A stretch of DNA of 64,000 nt from Simiduia agarivorans SA1 = DSM 21679 (lineage in GTDB: Bacteria; Pseudomonadota; Gammaproteobacteria; Pseudomonadales; Cellvibrionaceae), in contig NC_018868.3 in NCBI RefSeq assembly GCF_000305785.2, forward strand, positions 1,536,001-1,600,000, read 5' to 3'. Position numbers and translations under genes: made by a program. Shown here in pieces: positions 34,713-43,826 of this stretch (position 1 is the stretch's first letter; the number at the start of each line of letters is the position of its first letter). The notes under the pieces are model-generated. The model ran no database searches. It had not been told where the DNA came from and saw nothing but the letters and a program-made list of their open reading frames with translations.

Positions 34713-35278
34713 GGCAGAGGAACCAAACGGATGCGGGTACTGTTGGCGTTGGTTTCTTCAACGATAAGCTGTTGCACCCGCTCGCAGCCTTCGGCGCCTA
34801 CGCGAGTGATGGCCTGCTGCAATGCCACATCGCGCACCTTCAGGTCCAGCCGCCAACAATCGCCATCCAACGCGAGATCCGTTACCGCAAAATGCGCCAA
34901 CAGTGCCGTCACATCACCACGGACCAAGGCGCGCATCAGCTCGCTGACCACCGCCACGACGGGTTGCTCGGTGCGGGATAATGACCAGACCCGCTGGCCG
35001 CCAGACCATTGTTCGATGGCTTCAGTTGTGAACCGGGTTTCGCTGGCAAAGGGCTTCAGGGTTCGCCAATGCAATTGCTGATCCTGCACGGCAAACTCAC
35101 CGCTGGATTCCAGCGCTAAAGGCAACCCCTGCACGGTTTTCCATTGCTGAAATTCACCCTCTGTCAAAGGCGTGGTCAGTCGTACCGACAACGCTTCAGC
35201 CACCTCGTGAGGGGCGGTGGCGAGCGCATTCATGGCAAGCAGATAAAACATCACCGGCCACAGGCGCGCGCGACTCAC
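34709..35278 (-). CDS. Aryl polyene cluster: LolA-like periplasmic carrier
   Basis: A 189-residue protein with a signal peptide and a LolA-like beta domain, where LTEGEFQQWKTVQGLPLALESSGEF and TEAIEQWSGGQRVWSL are typical LolA-type segments. It is likely to carry the pigment or its lipid through the periplasm. GTG at 35278 is chosen because it overlaps the thioesterase stop (GTGA) and gives a good signal peptide. Confidence 0.8.
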   Translation of the reverse strand: MSRARLWPVMFYLLAMNALATAPHEVAEALSVRLTTPLTEGEFQQWKTVQGLPLALESSGEFAVQDQQLHWRTLKPFASETRFTTEAIEQWSGGQRVWSLSRTEQPVVAVVSELMRALVRGDVTALLAHFAVTDLALDGDCWRLDLKVRDVALQQAITRVGAEGCERVQQLIVEETNANSTRIRLVPLP

Positions 35279-35712
35279 AGGGATGACTCCGCGAGCCAAG
35301 GGGCCAGCTTTTGTTTTAATACCGGCGGGGTGGCCAACTCCATTGCGCCAGTGGCAATATTCACTGCCACCTGGTCAGTGTGACCAAAGGTGATGCGTTT
35401 GCCTTCACTGTTGCGCGCGGTGTAGGCAATTCGCAAACGGTTCTCCCACTCTACAATGCCGGCTTCCACACTGATGGTTTCGCGGAAACGGGCCGGACCA
35501 GGGTAGCGGATATGCAGATCAACTACCGGCCAGGCAAAGCCTGAATCCCGCATTTCAGGGTAGTTGTAACCAATTTTATCGAGCAGCACACAGCGCGCCA
35601 CCTCAAAATACTTTACGTAGTGACCGTGCCAGGCCACAGCCATAAGATCGACATCGTGAAAAGGAATTTTCACCGTCGCTGTTGCACTGACCAGAGGTTT
35701 AACTTTTGCCAT
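35275..35712 (-). CDS. Aryl polyene cluster: YbgC/FadM-like thioesterase (ApeK-like)
   Basis: A 145-residue hotdog thioesterase. The motif HDVDLMAVAWHGHYVKYFEVAR is the 4-hydroxybenzoyl-CoA thioesterase/YbgC signature. It could release chains from ACP or edit them. Its ATG overlaps the ammonia-lyase stop (TGATG). Confidence 0.85.
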   Translation of the reverse strand: MAKVKPLVSATATVKIPFHDVDLMAVAWHGHYVKYFEVARCVLLDKIGYNYPEMRDSGFAWPVVDLHIRYPGPARFRETISVEAGIVEWENRLRIAYTARNSEGKRITFGHTDQVAVNIATGAMELATPPVLKQKLAPWLAESSL

Positions 35713-37244
35713 CACGCCGCCGTATAACATTCAAACTGTTGTTGAATAATCGCTACACAGGTGTTGCGCAGATCCCATTCCAACGCACGGTCTTCGCCCA
35801 CAAATGCACTCACAGAACGCACACTGCGCATAAAACGCTGCAGCTCTGGTGCCAGAGCGTCGTCGCCCACATCGCCCTGGCGCAAGCGCAGCTCAACGCC
35901 TTGCACCATCGCCAGCAGGCCAGCCGCCGCCACTTGCTCCGTTAATGTCAGCACCCGCAAGCAATCACGCGCGCTGATGGTACCCATGCTGACTTTGTCC
36001 TGATTGTGGCATTCAGTGGAGCGCGAAAAAACGCTCGCCGGCATGGTGTGCTTAAGCGCTTCTGCGGTCCAGGCACTGGCGCCAATCTGTACCGCTTTAA
36101 AACCATGGCTGATGGCGCGCCGGTCGCCGGTGGCGCCGGAAAGATTGGATGGCAGCCCGTGATTGAACTTCACATCCACTACCATGGCCAGCTGGCGATC
36201 GAGCAGGTCTGCCAGGTTAGCCACTGCATTTTTCAAACTGTCCATGGCAAACGCAATATGGCCACCGTAGAAGTGCCCGCCGTGTAAAACATGCTCGCCC
36301 ACGCCATCAATAATCGGGTTGTCATTGGCAGAATTGATTTCGTTTTCTATTAACTGGCGCAAAAATGGAAGCGCATCAGCCAGCACGCCGATGACATGGG
36401 GTGCGCAGCGCAATGAGTAGCGATCCTGCAGGCGCTGGGGATTTCTGGGCGGCTCGCCTACGTGCAAATCATCGCGCAACCAGGCCGCTACCTGTTGCTG
36501 TCCCGGGTGAGGCTTCACCGCAAACAGCAACTCGTCAAAATGATGGGCATTGCCTTTGCTGGCGATGGTGGCCAGGGCGGTAATCCGGGTGGCAAGACGC
36601 ATCAGATACTCTGATCGGCCAAAGGCTTCGCACGCCAGTGCGGTCATGACGGCGGTGCCGTTCATCAGCGCCAGGCCTTCTTTGGGACGCAACTTCAACG
36701 GCGTAATACCCAACATCTGGTATACCTCAGCGGTGGCACGACGCTCACCCTGAAATAACACCTCGCGCTCACCACACAATACCGCGGCTACATAGGACAA
36801 GGGGGTCAGGTCACCACTGGCGCCCACCGAACCCTCCTGAGGAATTACCGGCACTATGTCTTTTTCCAGAAGCAACGTCAGGCGCTGTAACAACGCCAGA
36901 CTGACGCCGGATACCCCCTGACACAGGCTTTGCAGACGCACGGCCAGCACAGCGCGAGACTGCTCCCGGCTCAGCACGTCGCCCATACCACAGCCGTGGA
37001 AGGTGTAGAGGTGCGCTGGCAACTCATCTACCAGTGCAGGCGGAATCGACACGGTGCACGAGTCTCCGTAACCGGTGGTCACGCCGTAAATTACCCCTTC
37101 CTCAGCCAGAAGCCGATCAAGAAAATCAGCGCCGGCGTTGATTTTGGCAATGAATTCAGGGCTGTCGGACAGGCGCACAGCAGCGCCCTTGGCCACGGCC
37201 ACTATGTCTTCAATGGATCTTGGATTGGAGTCAAAGGTAATCAT
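35712..37244 (-). CDS. Aryl polyene cluster: aromatic amino acid ammonia-lyase (HAL/PAL/TAL family)
   Basis: A 510-residue MIO enzyme. The cofactor-forming Ala142-Ser143-Gly144 sits in GSVGASGDLTPLSYVAA, at the same positions as in P. putida HAL. The active-site Tyr lies in GVTTGYGD. At the substrate-selecting pair it has Phe82-His83 (YTFHGCG), unlike HAL (Ser-His), plant PAL (Phe-Leu) and Rhodobacter TAL (His-Leu). It probably makes coumarate or cinnamate for the aryl polyene starter, as TAL does in flexirubin clusters (inference). It overlaps both neighbours in the operon. Confidence 0.9.
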   Translation of the reverse strand: MITFDSNPRSIEDIVAVAKGAAVRLSDSPEFIAKINAGADFLDRLLAEEGVIYGVTTGYGDSCTVSIPPALVDELPAHLYTFHGCGMGDVLSREQSRAVLAVRLQSLCQGVSGVSLALLQRLTLLLEKDIVPVIPQEGSVGASGDLTPLSYVAAVLCGEREVLFQGERRATAEVYQMLGITPLKLRPKEGLALMNGTAVMTALACEAFGRSEYLMRLATRITALATIASKGNAHHFDELLFAVKPHPGQQQVAAWLRDDLHVGEPPRNPQRLQDRYSLRCAPHVIGVLADALPFLRQLIENEINSANDNPIIDGVGEHVLHGGHFYGGHIAFAMDSLKNAVANLADLLDRQLAMVVDVKFNHGLPSNLSGATGDRRAISHGFKAVQIGASAWTAEALKHTMPASVFSRSTECHNQDKVSMGTISARDCLRVLTLTEQVAAAGLLAMVQGVELRLRQGDVGDDALAPELQRFMRSVRSVSAFVGEDRALEWDLRNTCVAIIQQQFECYTAA

Positions 37245-38206
37245 GGATTTTCAGCTTCTTTAAAATCATGGTCGGTTTTCTGGCGTTCATCGATGCGCCA
37301 GAAATCGTAAAAATTGCCCCACTGCAAGGGAAATTGGCGGGCAAATTCCCCCAGTCTGTCGGCAAACTGCTGAACATAGGGCTGCAGTGATGCTTCCCTT
37401 TGGCCACGTTTCATAATCAGCCGATCTGCCAGGGGTTGTAAGTGAATATCGTAGCGATTGCCGGTTTTCACACAGCAAAGAAAAAACACCGGTCGACGCA
37501 AAAGCGCAGCCAGCATAAACGGGCCCAGCGGAAAATCTGCAGCCTCGCCCAGAAATTCAGCCGATAGGAGACGTTCATTGCGCGCACCCTCGCCCACCGC
37601 CGTCCGGTCACCGGCAATCGCCAACAGCTCACCCGCCGACAATCGGTCCGAAAGCATCATGGCGGTAGCCGGTGAAATATCAGTCACCTGAATTAAATTG
37701 ATCGCGCGCTTACCCGACACGTCGCTCACCATGCGGTTGAATTTTTCGGCATGTGCGGTATGCACCAAAGCGTTGACCTGCGCTCTCTCCCACCGCTCAG
37801 CCAAGGCCATACTGATATCCACATTACCCATGTGAGCCACCAACAACACCGCCCCTTCGCCTTTCGCAATCAATTGATCGAGCGGATCGAAGCCGTGGAT
37901 AACAAATTCCGAGTCCAGACAATCAAACCAGATGGCGAGTTTGTCCAGCAGCAATTCACCATAGGTCATGAAGTGGGTAAAGCTTTGCCATCCGCGACGC
38001 CAAGCAGACCAATCCGCATTATCCGTGGCACGCGCAAGAAAATCCAAAGACGCGCGCCGCGCAGTACCTTTAAATAAAAAGAAATACAGCATGACCGGTA
38101 ACAGAAACAACCGAAACAAAGCTCGACCAAAAAAACGGTAGGTTATGAACAGTATTTTCAAACCGAGTAATGATCCGGCTTCTTTTTTTTCCGACCAATG
38201 GCTCAC
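37241..38206 (-). CDS. Aryl polyene cluster: LpxL-like acyltransferase
   Basis: A 321-residue membrane-associated acyltransferase with an N-terminal hydrophobic stretch. The HX4D motif lies in VAHMGNVDISMALAERW, and the C-terminal FPLGPFMLAALLRRPVFFL is typical of the LpxL/HtrB family. It probably adds an acyl chain to the glycosyl or lipid part of the pigment. GTG at 38206 overlaps the glycosyltransferase stop (GTGA), and the sequence downstream begins the conserved region. Confidence 0.82.
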   Translation of the reverse strand: MSHWSEKKEAGSLLGLKILFITYRFFGRALFRLFLLPVMLYFFLFKGTARRASLDFLARATDNADWSAWRRGWQSFTHFMTYGELLLDKLAIWFDCLDSEFVIHGFDPLDQLIAKGEGAVLLVAHMGNVDISMALAERWERAQVNALVHTAHAEKFNRMVSDVSGKRAINLIQVTDISPATAMMLSDRLSAGELLAIAGDRTAVGEGARNERLLSAEFLGEAADFPLGPFMLAALLRRPVFFLCCVKTGNRYDIHLQPLADRLIMKRGQREASLQPYVQQFADRLGEFARQFPLQWGNFYDFWRIDERQKTDHDFKEAENP

Positions 38207-38946
38207 AGTGCGCGACCTCGCTTCTGCAAACCGAGCAACCAAAGAGGCCAGCGCCACAACATGCCGAAAAACAGCCGGGCATGCATACAGGAAATCAACC
38301 AATTGTCCATACCCGGTAGAAAATGAGATACGCCGTCTTCAGGGTAATGCACGCGAGTGGAAAGCTGCTTTACATCACCGCCGCGCCAAAACCAGCGCAC
38401 CAGTACCTCAGGATCAAAATCCATGCGGTTCCCGGTGTATTCCTGCTCCAACAACTGGCATACCGCCGCCAGCGGATAGACACGAAAACCACACATGGAG
38501 TCTTTCAATGCCCCAGAGAGCGTATTAATCCACACCCACACATGCGTCAGGTAGCGCCCATACAGGCGCGCCTTTGGAATAGAGGAATCATATTCCGGCA
38601 CGCCACAAATCAGTGCCTGCGGATTTTCAGTTGCCGCGTCGAGAAAACGTTGCACATCACTCAGATTGTGCTGACCATCGGCATCCACTTGCAGCGCATG
38701 GCTATAGCCCAACGTTAATGCATGCATCAGGCCTGCCTTGACCGCGCCGCCTTTACCGAGGTTTTCGGACAGTTCCACCAGAGCCACACCCGGCCCGGCT
38801 GCAAGCGTTCGCAACACTTCCGTACAATGGGCATCACTGCCGTCGTTCACCAGCACCACCGGCAAGCCATGGGCACGCACCTCCGCCAGTGTTCTGCCCA
38901 CCGCCAGTGCATGGTTGTAAACCGGGATTACTGCACAAACTTTCAT
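38203..38946 (-). CDS. Aryl polyene cluster: family 2 glycosyltransferase
   Basis: A 247-residue GT2 enzyme with CAVIPVYNHA, VVLVNDGSDA and VDADGQH (DxD-type metal site), resembling dolichol-phosphate mannosyltransferases. A hydrophobic tail (HARLFFGMLWRWPLWLLGLQ) suggests membrane attachment. It likely adds a sugar to the lipid anchor of the aryl polyene. It overlaps neighbours at both ends. Confidence 0.88.
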   Translation of the reverse strand: MKVCAVIPVYNHALAVGRTLAEVRAHGLPVVLVNDGSDAHCTEVLRTLAAGPGVALVELSENLGKGGAVKAGLMHALTLGYSHALQVDADGQHNLSDVQRFLDAATENPQALICGVPEYDSSIPKARLYGRYLTHVWVWINTLSGALKDSMCGFRVYPLAAVCQLLEQEYTGNRMDFDPEVLVRWFWRGGDVKQLSTRVHYPEDGVSHFLPGMDNWLISCMHARLFFGMLWRWPLWLLGLQKRGRAL

Positions 38947-39308
38947 GCCACAACCACCAATCGTCCGGAGGAATAATGCTTTTCACCCGCGCTGTAGGCA
39001 AAACCAAGGCGTTGCCTGTCGCGCTCCAGCGTTAACACCAGTTCAACCGAATCACCCGGCCTTACCACCTGCTGAAATTTCACCACCTCGAGGTTTGAGG
39101 CGCGACGGATCCATTCGCATTCTGGCCAGAGCGCAAACCCCAGCTGTCTGGCCCAGTTCATCTGAACGACGCCCGGCAGAATGGGCGTATCGGGAAAATG
39201 CCCATCAAACCAGAAAAGATCATCCTCTATGCGCAGTCGCAAGCGGCAAACGTCTGATGCAGGACCATCCTGCAATTCAATGCGAGGCATCAGAGGTTTA
39301 TCAGCCAC
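38943..39308 (-). CDS. Aryl polyene cluster: hotdog dehydratase (ApeI-like)
   Basis: A 121-residue FabZ/ApeI-type hotdog protein. The catalytic His lies in FDGHFPDTPILPGVVQMNW, close to the FabZ signature HFPGxPVxPG. It probably works with the ApeP-like hotdog protein on polyene intermediates. GTG at 39308 is preferred because GGAG lies five bases upstream; an ATG at 39290 would remove six residues. Confidence 0.88.
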   Translation of the reverse strand: MADKPLMPRIELQDGPASDVCRLRLRIEDDLFWFDGHFPDTPILPGVVQMNWARQLGFALWPECEWIRRASNLEVVKFQQVVRPGDSVELVLTLERDRQRLGFAYSAGEKHYSSGRLVVVA

Positions 39309-40653
39309 ACGAATTCTCCGTCAATAATTCCCGCACCAGCTGCTGCAGCCGGTGATGTTCCAGCTTGCCCTGGGTATTGCGGGGAAGCTGATCTACAAAG
39401 CGCCAACGGCGTGGCAGTAAAGGTCGCTCAACCACCGCCGCCAGCGTGGCCTTGAGCTCCGCAATCAACGCACGACGATTTTCTGTCAAACGCCGAACAC
39501 CGGCATCACTCAGCACGGCGATAACCAGCAATTCATCCCGACCGGCTACCTGACCCTGGCGGTGATAGGACTCTATACGCACGTCCACCAGCGAATGATG
39601 GGCCAGCAGCGCCTGCTCCAGCTGCTCCAGAGACACCCGCTTGCCTTCCACTTTGGCAATCCGGTCAACGCGCCCCAATAGCAAAAAATTCTGTCCCACC
39701 AGCTCGGCCCTGTCATCGCAGCGATGCCAGTTTTGGTCCTGCAAATGGGGCGACTGAATAAGCAGAATGCCCTGCGCATCGGCCCTCACTGCCACCCCGG
39801 GCAAAGGCCGCCAGGCGCGTTCACCCAGATGCTGGCAGCGCCAGCCAATACCGCCGGTTTCGGTACTGCCAAACACCTCTACCACCTGTGCATCAAACTG
39901 ACTGGCTGCCTGGCAACTGGCCGATTCAGGCAATGGCGCACCAGAACTGAAAATAGTGGCAACTCGAGGCTCGTTAACAGTGGGCGGCAAACGGGTCAGG
40001 TGCGTGGGACTGGTTACCCATATCAATTGCTTTGCCGGGTAGTGCGTAAGCGTTTCGGTATAACGTAAATTTTCAGCGGTAAACACCCGCCCTCTCATCA
40101 CCGGCCACAGCAAACGGAACAGAAAACCGTAAATATGCTGATGCGAAACCGACGACACTACCAGCGAATCACCCAGGCGCTCACCAAAACAGCGCTCAAG
40201 TGTTTCCACTTCGTTAAACAACTGGCGAGCGTTTTTTTCAACACATTGCGGCGCGCCGCTGGAACCCGAGGTAAAAAACGAAATGGCCGGTTCGGTCCCG
40301 GTTGCCACTTTCGATCTCTGCGAGTCCGCATTGGCCGAAGCCTGGGTGCCGACCGGAAAATCACCGAGAAAACCATCGACCCTGTGACTCATCGCAGCGC
40401 AGGTTGCGGGCAAATTATTGGGTGCCAGACAAGGTTGCCCGCCCGCTTCCCATACCGCCAACACATGCGCAAGACAGGCAATGCTGTCTTCAAAAAACAG
40501 CGCCCACCGGCCACCAAGGTCTGGCAGGGTGGTGCGAATAGCCGCCACTTGGCGCAACAAGTCTGCCGCAGACACGGCCACATCGGCATCGGACAAAGCG
40601 ATCACACGGGATGGCTCCGCCGTTAAACGCTCCATTAGCAACTGAACACTCAT
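39301..40653 (-). CDS. Aryl polyene cluster: AMP-dependent acyl ligase (ApeH-like)
   Basis: A 450-residue adenylating enzyme. The ATP loop is FFTSGSSGAPQCVEK; VVEVFGSTETGGIGWR, then DRAELVGQNFLLLGRVDRIAK, are the A5 to A8 regions. It is expected to activate a benzoate or cinnamate-type acid and load it on an ACP as the starter unit. The ATG at 40653 overlaps the stop of the COG4648-like gene (ATGA). Confidence 0.88.
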   Translation of the reverse strand: MSVQLLMERLTAEPSRVIALSDADVAVSAADLLRQVAAIRTTLPDLGGRWALFFEDSIACLAHVLAVWEAGGQPCLAPNNLPATCAAMSHRVDGFLGDFPVGTQASANADSQRSKVATGTEPAISFFTSGSSGAPQCVEKNARQLFNEVETLERCFGERLGDSLVVSSVSHQHIYGFLFRLLWPVMRGRVFTAENLRYTETLTHYPAKQLIWVTSPTHLTRLPPTVNEPRVATIFSSGAPLPESASCQAASQFDAQVVEVFGSTETGGIGWRCQHLGERAWRPLPGVAVRADAQGILLIQSPHLQDQNWHRCDDRAELVGQNFLLLGRVDRIAKVEGKRVSLEQLEQALLAHHSLVDVRIESYHRQGQVAGRDELLVIAVLSDAGVRRLTENRRALIAELKATLAAVVERPLLPRRWRFVDQLPRNTQGKLEHHRLQQLVRELLTENSCG

Positions 40654-41219
40654 AACCGCCCGGCTCCGGCAATGCGAGCCTGCACCCGACGGCGCACCAA
40701 CCATTCAATGCCTGCAATCAACGCCATCAACCCATACGCCACCAGCCCGTTATACAAAAGCCAGGTCGCCCTGTCGGCCCAAAGTGCGGTGTAAAGGGCG
40801 ATACTGCCGTTAAAGATAAAAAAGCCACACCAGACCTGGGTAACGATGCGGGTATATCGCACCGCTTCCAGAGGCAGATCGGGCTGCTGAATGCGCGCCA
40901 GTTTTTCCACCAGAGACTGAGCGGAAAATAAACTGGTAAAGAACAGGGCAAACAAACTGGCATTTACCAATACCGGATATAGGAGCAACCCCAGATCGGA
41001 GTCCAACACCCATGACAAGGTTGCGAGTACCAGAATAGCCAGCCCCCAAACCACTCGAGCCCAACCATTCGCCAATTGCCAGCCGAACAACCGCAAGCCC
41101 GCGATACACACTAACGCCAGCACCAGATAGCGTGGCGAGGTGAGTTGCGAACCGAAGTAGATTGCGAAAGGGTATGCGACAGTCAGCAGCGCAAATCCCG
41201 CAGTGGCCAGCCGCGCCAT
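40650..41219 (-). CDS. Aryl polyene cluster: COG4648-like membrane protein
   Basis: A 189-residue integral membrane protein with about five helices, matching the COG4648 family typical of aryl polyene clusters. The function is unknown; it may help anchor the enzyme complex or lipid transfer. It overlaps the ligase gene. Confidence 0.82.
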   Translation of the reverse strand: MARLATAGFALLTVAYPFAIYFGSQLTSPRYLVLALVCIAGLRLFGWQLANGWARVVWGLAILVLATLSWVLDSDLGLLLYPVLVNASLFALFFTSLFSAQSLVEKLARIQQPDLPLEAVRYTRIVTQVWCGFFIFNGSIALYTALWADRATWLLYNGLVAYGLMALIAGIEWLVRRRVQARIAGAGRL

Positions 41220-41223
41220 GGAT

Positions 41224-41469
41224 TCAGTTCACCAGTTGGTGAACCACATCCACGACGTCAGACACGGTGCGTACAGCCTTAAAATCATCTGGCTGAATGG
41301 CTTTGCCGGTCATTTTTTTCAGCTCTACCACCATATCCACGGCATCAATGGAATCGATATCCAGGTCGTCGTAAAGGTGCGCATCCAGCACGATCGCGTC
41401 GGCGTCCAGCTCAAACATATCCACGAGAATGGTGCGAATGGATCCAAATACCTGCTCTTTGGTCTGCAT
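41224..41469 (-). CDS. Aryl polyene cluster: acyl carrier protein (ApeF-like)
   Basis: An 81-residue acyl carrier protein. The phosphopantetheine Ser lies in LDIDSIDAVDMV. It is more acidic and shorter than its partner. The gene begins where the other ACP ends (shared base at 41469). Confidence 0.92.
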   Translation of the reverse strand: MQTKEQVFGSIRTILVDMFELDADAIVLDAHLYDDLDIDSIDAVDMVVELKKMTGKAIQPDDFKAVRTVSDVVDVVHQLVN

Positions 41470-41723
41470 TATTTTGCCCCCGACACGAAGGCAACCAGTG
41501 CGTTTACCGAGGCAAAGTGCGCGCGGGTTTCTTCCGAATCGGCGTCCAGCTTCACGCCGTACTGCTTTTGCAGTGCAAGCCCCAACTCCAGCGCGTCGAT
41601 CGAATCCAGCCCCAGGCCTTCAACAAACAAGGGTTCGTCGGACACTATGTCGTCCGGGGTGATGTCTTCGAGATCGAGTGTATCGATAATGAGTTGTTTC
41701 AACTCAAGTTCCAGCGACGCCAT
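41469..41723 (-). CDS. Aryl polyene cluster: acyl carrier protein (ApeE-like)
   Basis: An 84-residue acyl carrier protein with the attachment Ser in GLGLDSIDALEL. It carries the growing polyene or starter chain. Its start overlaps the end of the acyltransferase gene by 20 bases. Confidence 0.92.
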   Translation of the reverse strand: MASLELELKQLIIDTLDLEDITPDDIVSDEPLFVEGLGLDSIDALELGLALQKQYGVKLDADSEETRAHFASVNALVAFVSGAK

Positions 41724-42495
41724 GGGTTCTTAGCTCCTCGGTAAAATAATCTTCCAATGATCGGGTCAGTTTTCTCGCCGCCAAAGCCGGCGGCATGTGT
41801 TCATAGACGGATGAAACCGGTAACTCCGGCATCGCAGTCAAGCGCATAGTGAAGGGACCGTCGGCCGGAATCTGATACCAGGGACGGTGCTTGGTGAGCG
41901 TATCCGGTTCTACAGTAATCAATACCGGCCGGATAGGTTGCCCCAAACGAAGCGCTACATTGGCGGCCCCGCGCTGCATCCGGATAGGTTTGCCGGGCAC
42001 AGTGCGCGTGCCCTCCGGGAAAATAATCAGGCTATTACCTCGACGCAGGGATGCCCGGGCGGCCTCCAATACCTGCTCGGGATCGTTATTGGCGATATAA
42101 CCAGCCAGACCAATGACCCCACGCATAGTAGGGTTTTTCAACAGATTGGCCTTCACAACGCAATCTGCCTGAGGCAATACACTGATCAGGAACACAACGT
42201 CAATCAGCGACGGGTGATTGGCCAGAATCAACTGACCGGGTCTGCGCAAGTCATCCAGATGTCTGGCGTCGAATCGCATTATGCCAAGGCCCTGCATCAT
42301 ATGCATGAACGCCTTGAAGTTCACATGGACCAACCAGCGAGCCCTGCGCTCGCGGGCAACCCCCGCTGGCGTCAACAGCAGTATCGGAAGCGCATACAGA
42401 GGCAGCAACATACCCCCCACGCCAAAGACGGTGAAGGCCAGCCCGGTTGCAAACAGGCGCCATAACCAGTTGAGGCGCACTATCAGCTTTGCCAT
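41704..42495 (-). CDS. Aryl polyene cluster: lysophospholipid acyltransferase (PlsC-like)
   Basis: A 263-residue membrane-bound acyltransferase with the HX4D motif in ANHPSLIDVVF and FPEGTRTVPGK. An N-terminal membrane helix is present. It is likely to build the phospholipid or glycerolipid anchor of the pigment. GGAGG sits six bases upstream of the ATG at 42495, inside the end of the previous gene. Confidence 0.88.
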   Translation of the reverse strand: MAKLIVRLNWLWRLFATGLAFTVFGVGGMLLPLYALPILLLTPAGVARERRARWLVHVNFKAFMHMMQGLGIMRFDARHLDDLRRPGQLILANHPSLIDVVFLISVLPQADCVVKANLLKNPTMRGVIGLAGYIANNDPEQVLEAARASLRRGNSLIIFPEGTRTVPGKPIRMQRGAANVALRLGQPIRPVLITVEPDTLTKHRPWYQIPADGPFTMRLTAMPELPVSSVYEHMPPALAARKLTRSLEDYFTEELRTHGVAGT

Positions 42496-43202
42496 AACCA
42501 ACCTCCGGCGCCATCCTTCAGCGCCAGCGCACGCTCAGCGCCCGCTGACCACCAACGCAACCACGCAATGACCTCTGGCTCCTGCATGTATAGATCGGCT
42601 GAAGGGCATGCCGCCAAGGTGAGCGGCCGGCCTTCCTCCAGCGTTAATTCCAACGCCACTGCGTAGGCACAACTCTGATTATCGTGATACGAGTAATCCG
42701 CTGGCAACGGCAGGTCGTAGAGAACACACACTACGGCACGTGCACCGGACATCAGCTGGCCATAGGCTTCAATGACGGCGGCTGATAACAGGCGGGAATT
42801 CGCCGACAAGGCTGTGTGAGGACCGGTCGCCTTTTTCGCGATGGACAGCAAACCCGCCGTCGCGTTGTGTACGGACATACTGAACGCCGCTGGGGAAAGC
42901 GGGCTGCCTGCACCTATTTCGGACAATAACTGGAGCGTTTTGGCCTGGTCGCCGTGGCGTGAGGCAAAGACCAGAGACTGGTGATCACCGGGCTCTAACA
43001 TGTCCCATGCCACAGCGGCCACCGGCTTACCAAGGGGGCCAAGACGACGTCTCAGCATGGCAGGCACGGCGGCAACATCGGGCTGATCGGACTCAGCGGG
43101 CGCACGCTCGCCTGCCGCCCATTGAGCACATGCCGCCTGTCCTTGAATGCCGGGCAGCCAGGCGTTCCACCGCCTGACCGCAACCCGGGCTACACTGTTC
43201 AT
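42483..43202 (-). CDS. Aryl polyene cluster: chain-length-factor-like ketosynthase homologue (ApeC-like)
   Basis: A 239-residue protein of the Ketoacyl-synt_2 family. It keeps part of the ketosynthase core (FSMSVHNATAGLLSIA) but the active-site Cys is replaced by Asn/Ala, and the C-terminal half with the two His is missing. In aryl polyene systems this protein pairs with ApeO as chain-length factor. It is the first gene of the long minus-strand run. The 182-bp gap upstream is shared with a divergent gene and must hold both promoters. Confidence 0.85.
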   Translation of the reverse strand: MNSVARVAVRRWNAWLPGIQGQAACAQWAAGERAPAESDQPDVAAVPAMLRRRLGPLGKPVAAVAWDMLEPGDHQSLVFASRHGDQAKTLQLLSEIGAGSPLSPAAFSMSVHNATAGLLSIAKKATGPHTALSANSRLLSAAVIEAYGQLMSGARAVVCVLYDLPLPADYSYHDNQSCAYAVALELTLEEGRPLTLAACPSADLYMQEPEVIAWLRWWSAGAERALALKDGAGGWLWQS

Positions 43203-43384
43203 CGCTTATTATCCCGGTGGCTCTGTGACCACTCGATTGAAACCGGTTCTAGCGTACCAACCAGAAATTTAAGAACCGGGCATTTTAAAGCTTGCGCGTC
43301 GCTTGGCAAAGCTTTATCCCCGGCCTTGGCTGTCCAGCCAGTCACAATTACACTGTGTGCTCCCTATCTGAGAGGACACAAAGG

Positions 43385-43825
43385 ATGAAGACGCTTTGTT
43401 TGGTGGCAGCCACCGCAATTGCACTGGCGACCAGTTTCAGCACCCAAGCCCGCGATACCACCCATTTTCTGCCCATCGAAAAGGCGTTAGGGGCCGCGCA
43501 AGCCAGCGGCAAGATCGACGGAGGTGTAAAATTTTTCTTCGCAGACCAGGCCCATCCCGGCGTCGCCAAGGACTTCGGCACATTTACCACCAATAAAAAG
43601 ACCAATGCATTTGGCAAGTCAGATGCAACCGCCTGCGACTGGGCCATGCAGTCGGCACTGATTGAGCTGTTTAACCGCGCCGTGAAAGAAGGCGCCGATG
43701 CGGTGGTGGGCATTGAAAGCTATTACAAGAAAAACGTGTACAGCGATGCCGAAAAATATGAGTGCCATGCCGGCGCCATGGTTGCCGGTGTCGCCTTGCG
43801 CGGCAAGGTAGTGAAACTGAAATAG
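43385..43825 (+). CDS. Small periplasmic protein next to aryl polyene cluster, YbjQ-like fold
   Basis: A 146-residue protein with signal peptide (cleavage after TQA). The mature part has AADAVVGIESYY- and CHAGAMVAGVALRGKVVKL-like segments recalling YbjQ-type heavy-metal-binding folds. Homologues are often misnamed excinuclease ABC subunit A; there is no ATP-binding loop. AAGG directly precedes the ATG at 43385. It lies one base upstream of the phosphopantetheinyl transferase gene, so the two are co-transcribed. Confidence 0.78.
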   Translation: MKTLCLVAATAIALATSFSTQARDTTHFLPIEKALGAAQASGKIDGGVKFFFADQAHPGVAKDFGTFTTNKKTNAFGKSDATACDWAMQSALIELFNRAVKEGADAVVGIESYYKKNVYSDAEKYECHAGAMVAGVALRGKVVKLK

Positions 43826-43826
43826 C

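Noticed and set aside
43385-43825. Excinuclease ABC subunit A homologue, a common label for this small protein family
   Set aside because: The protein has a signal peptide, no Walker motifs and only 146 residues; the name is a propagated error.
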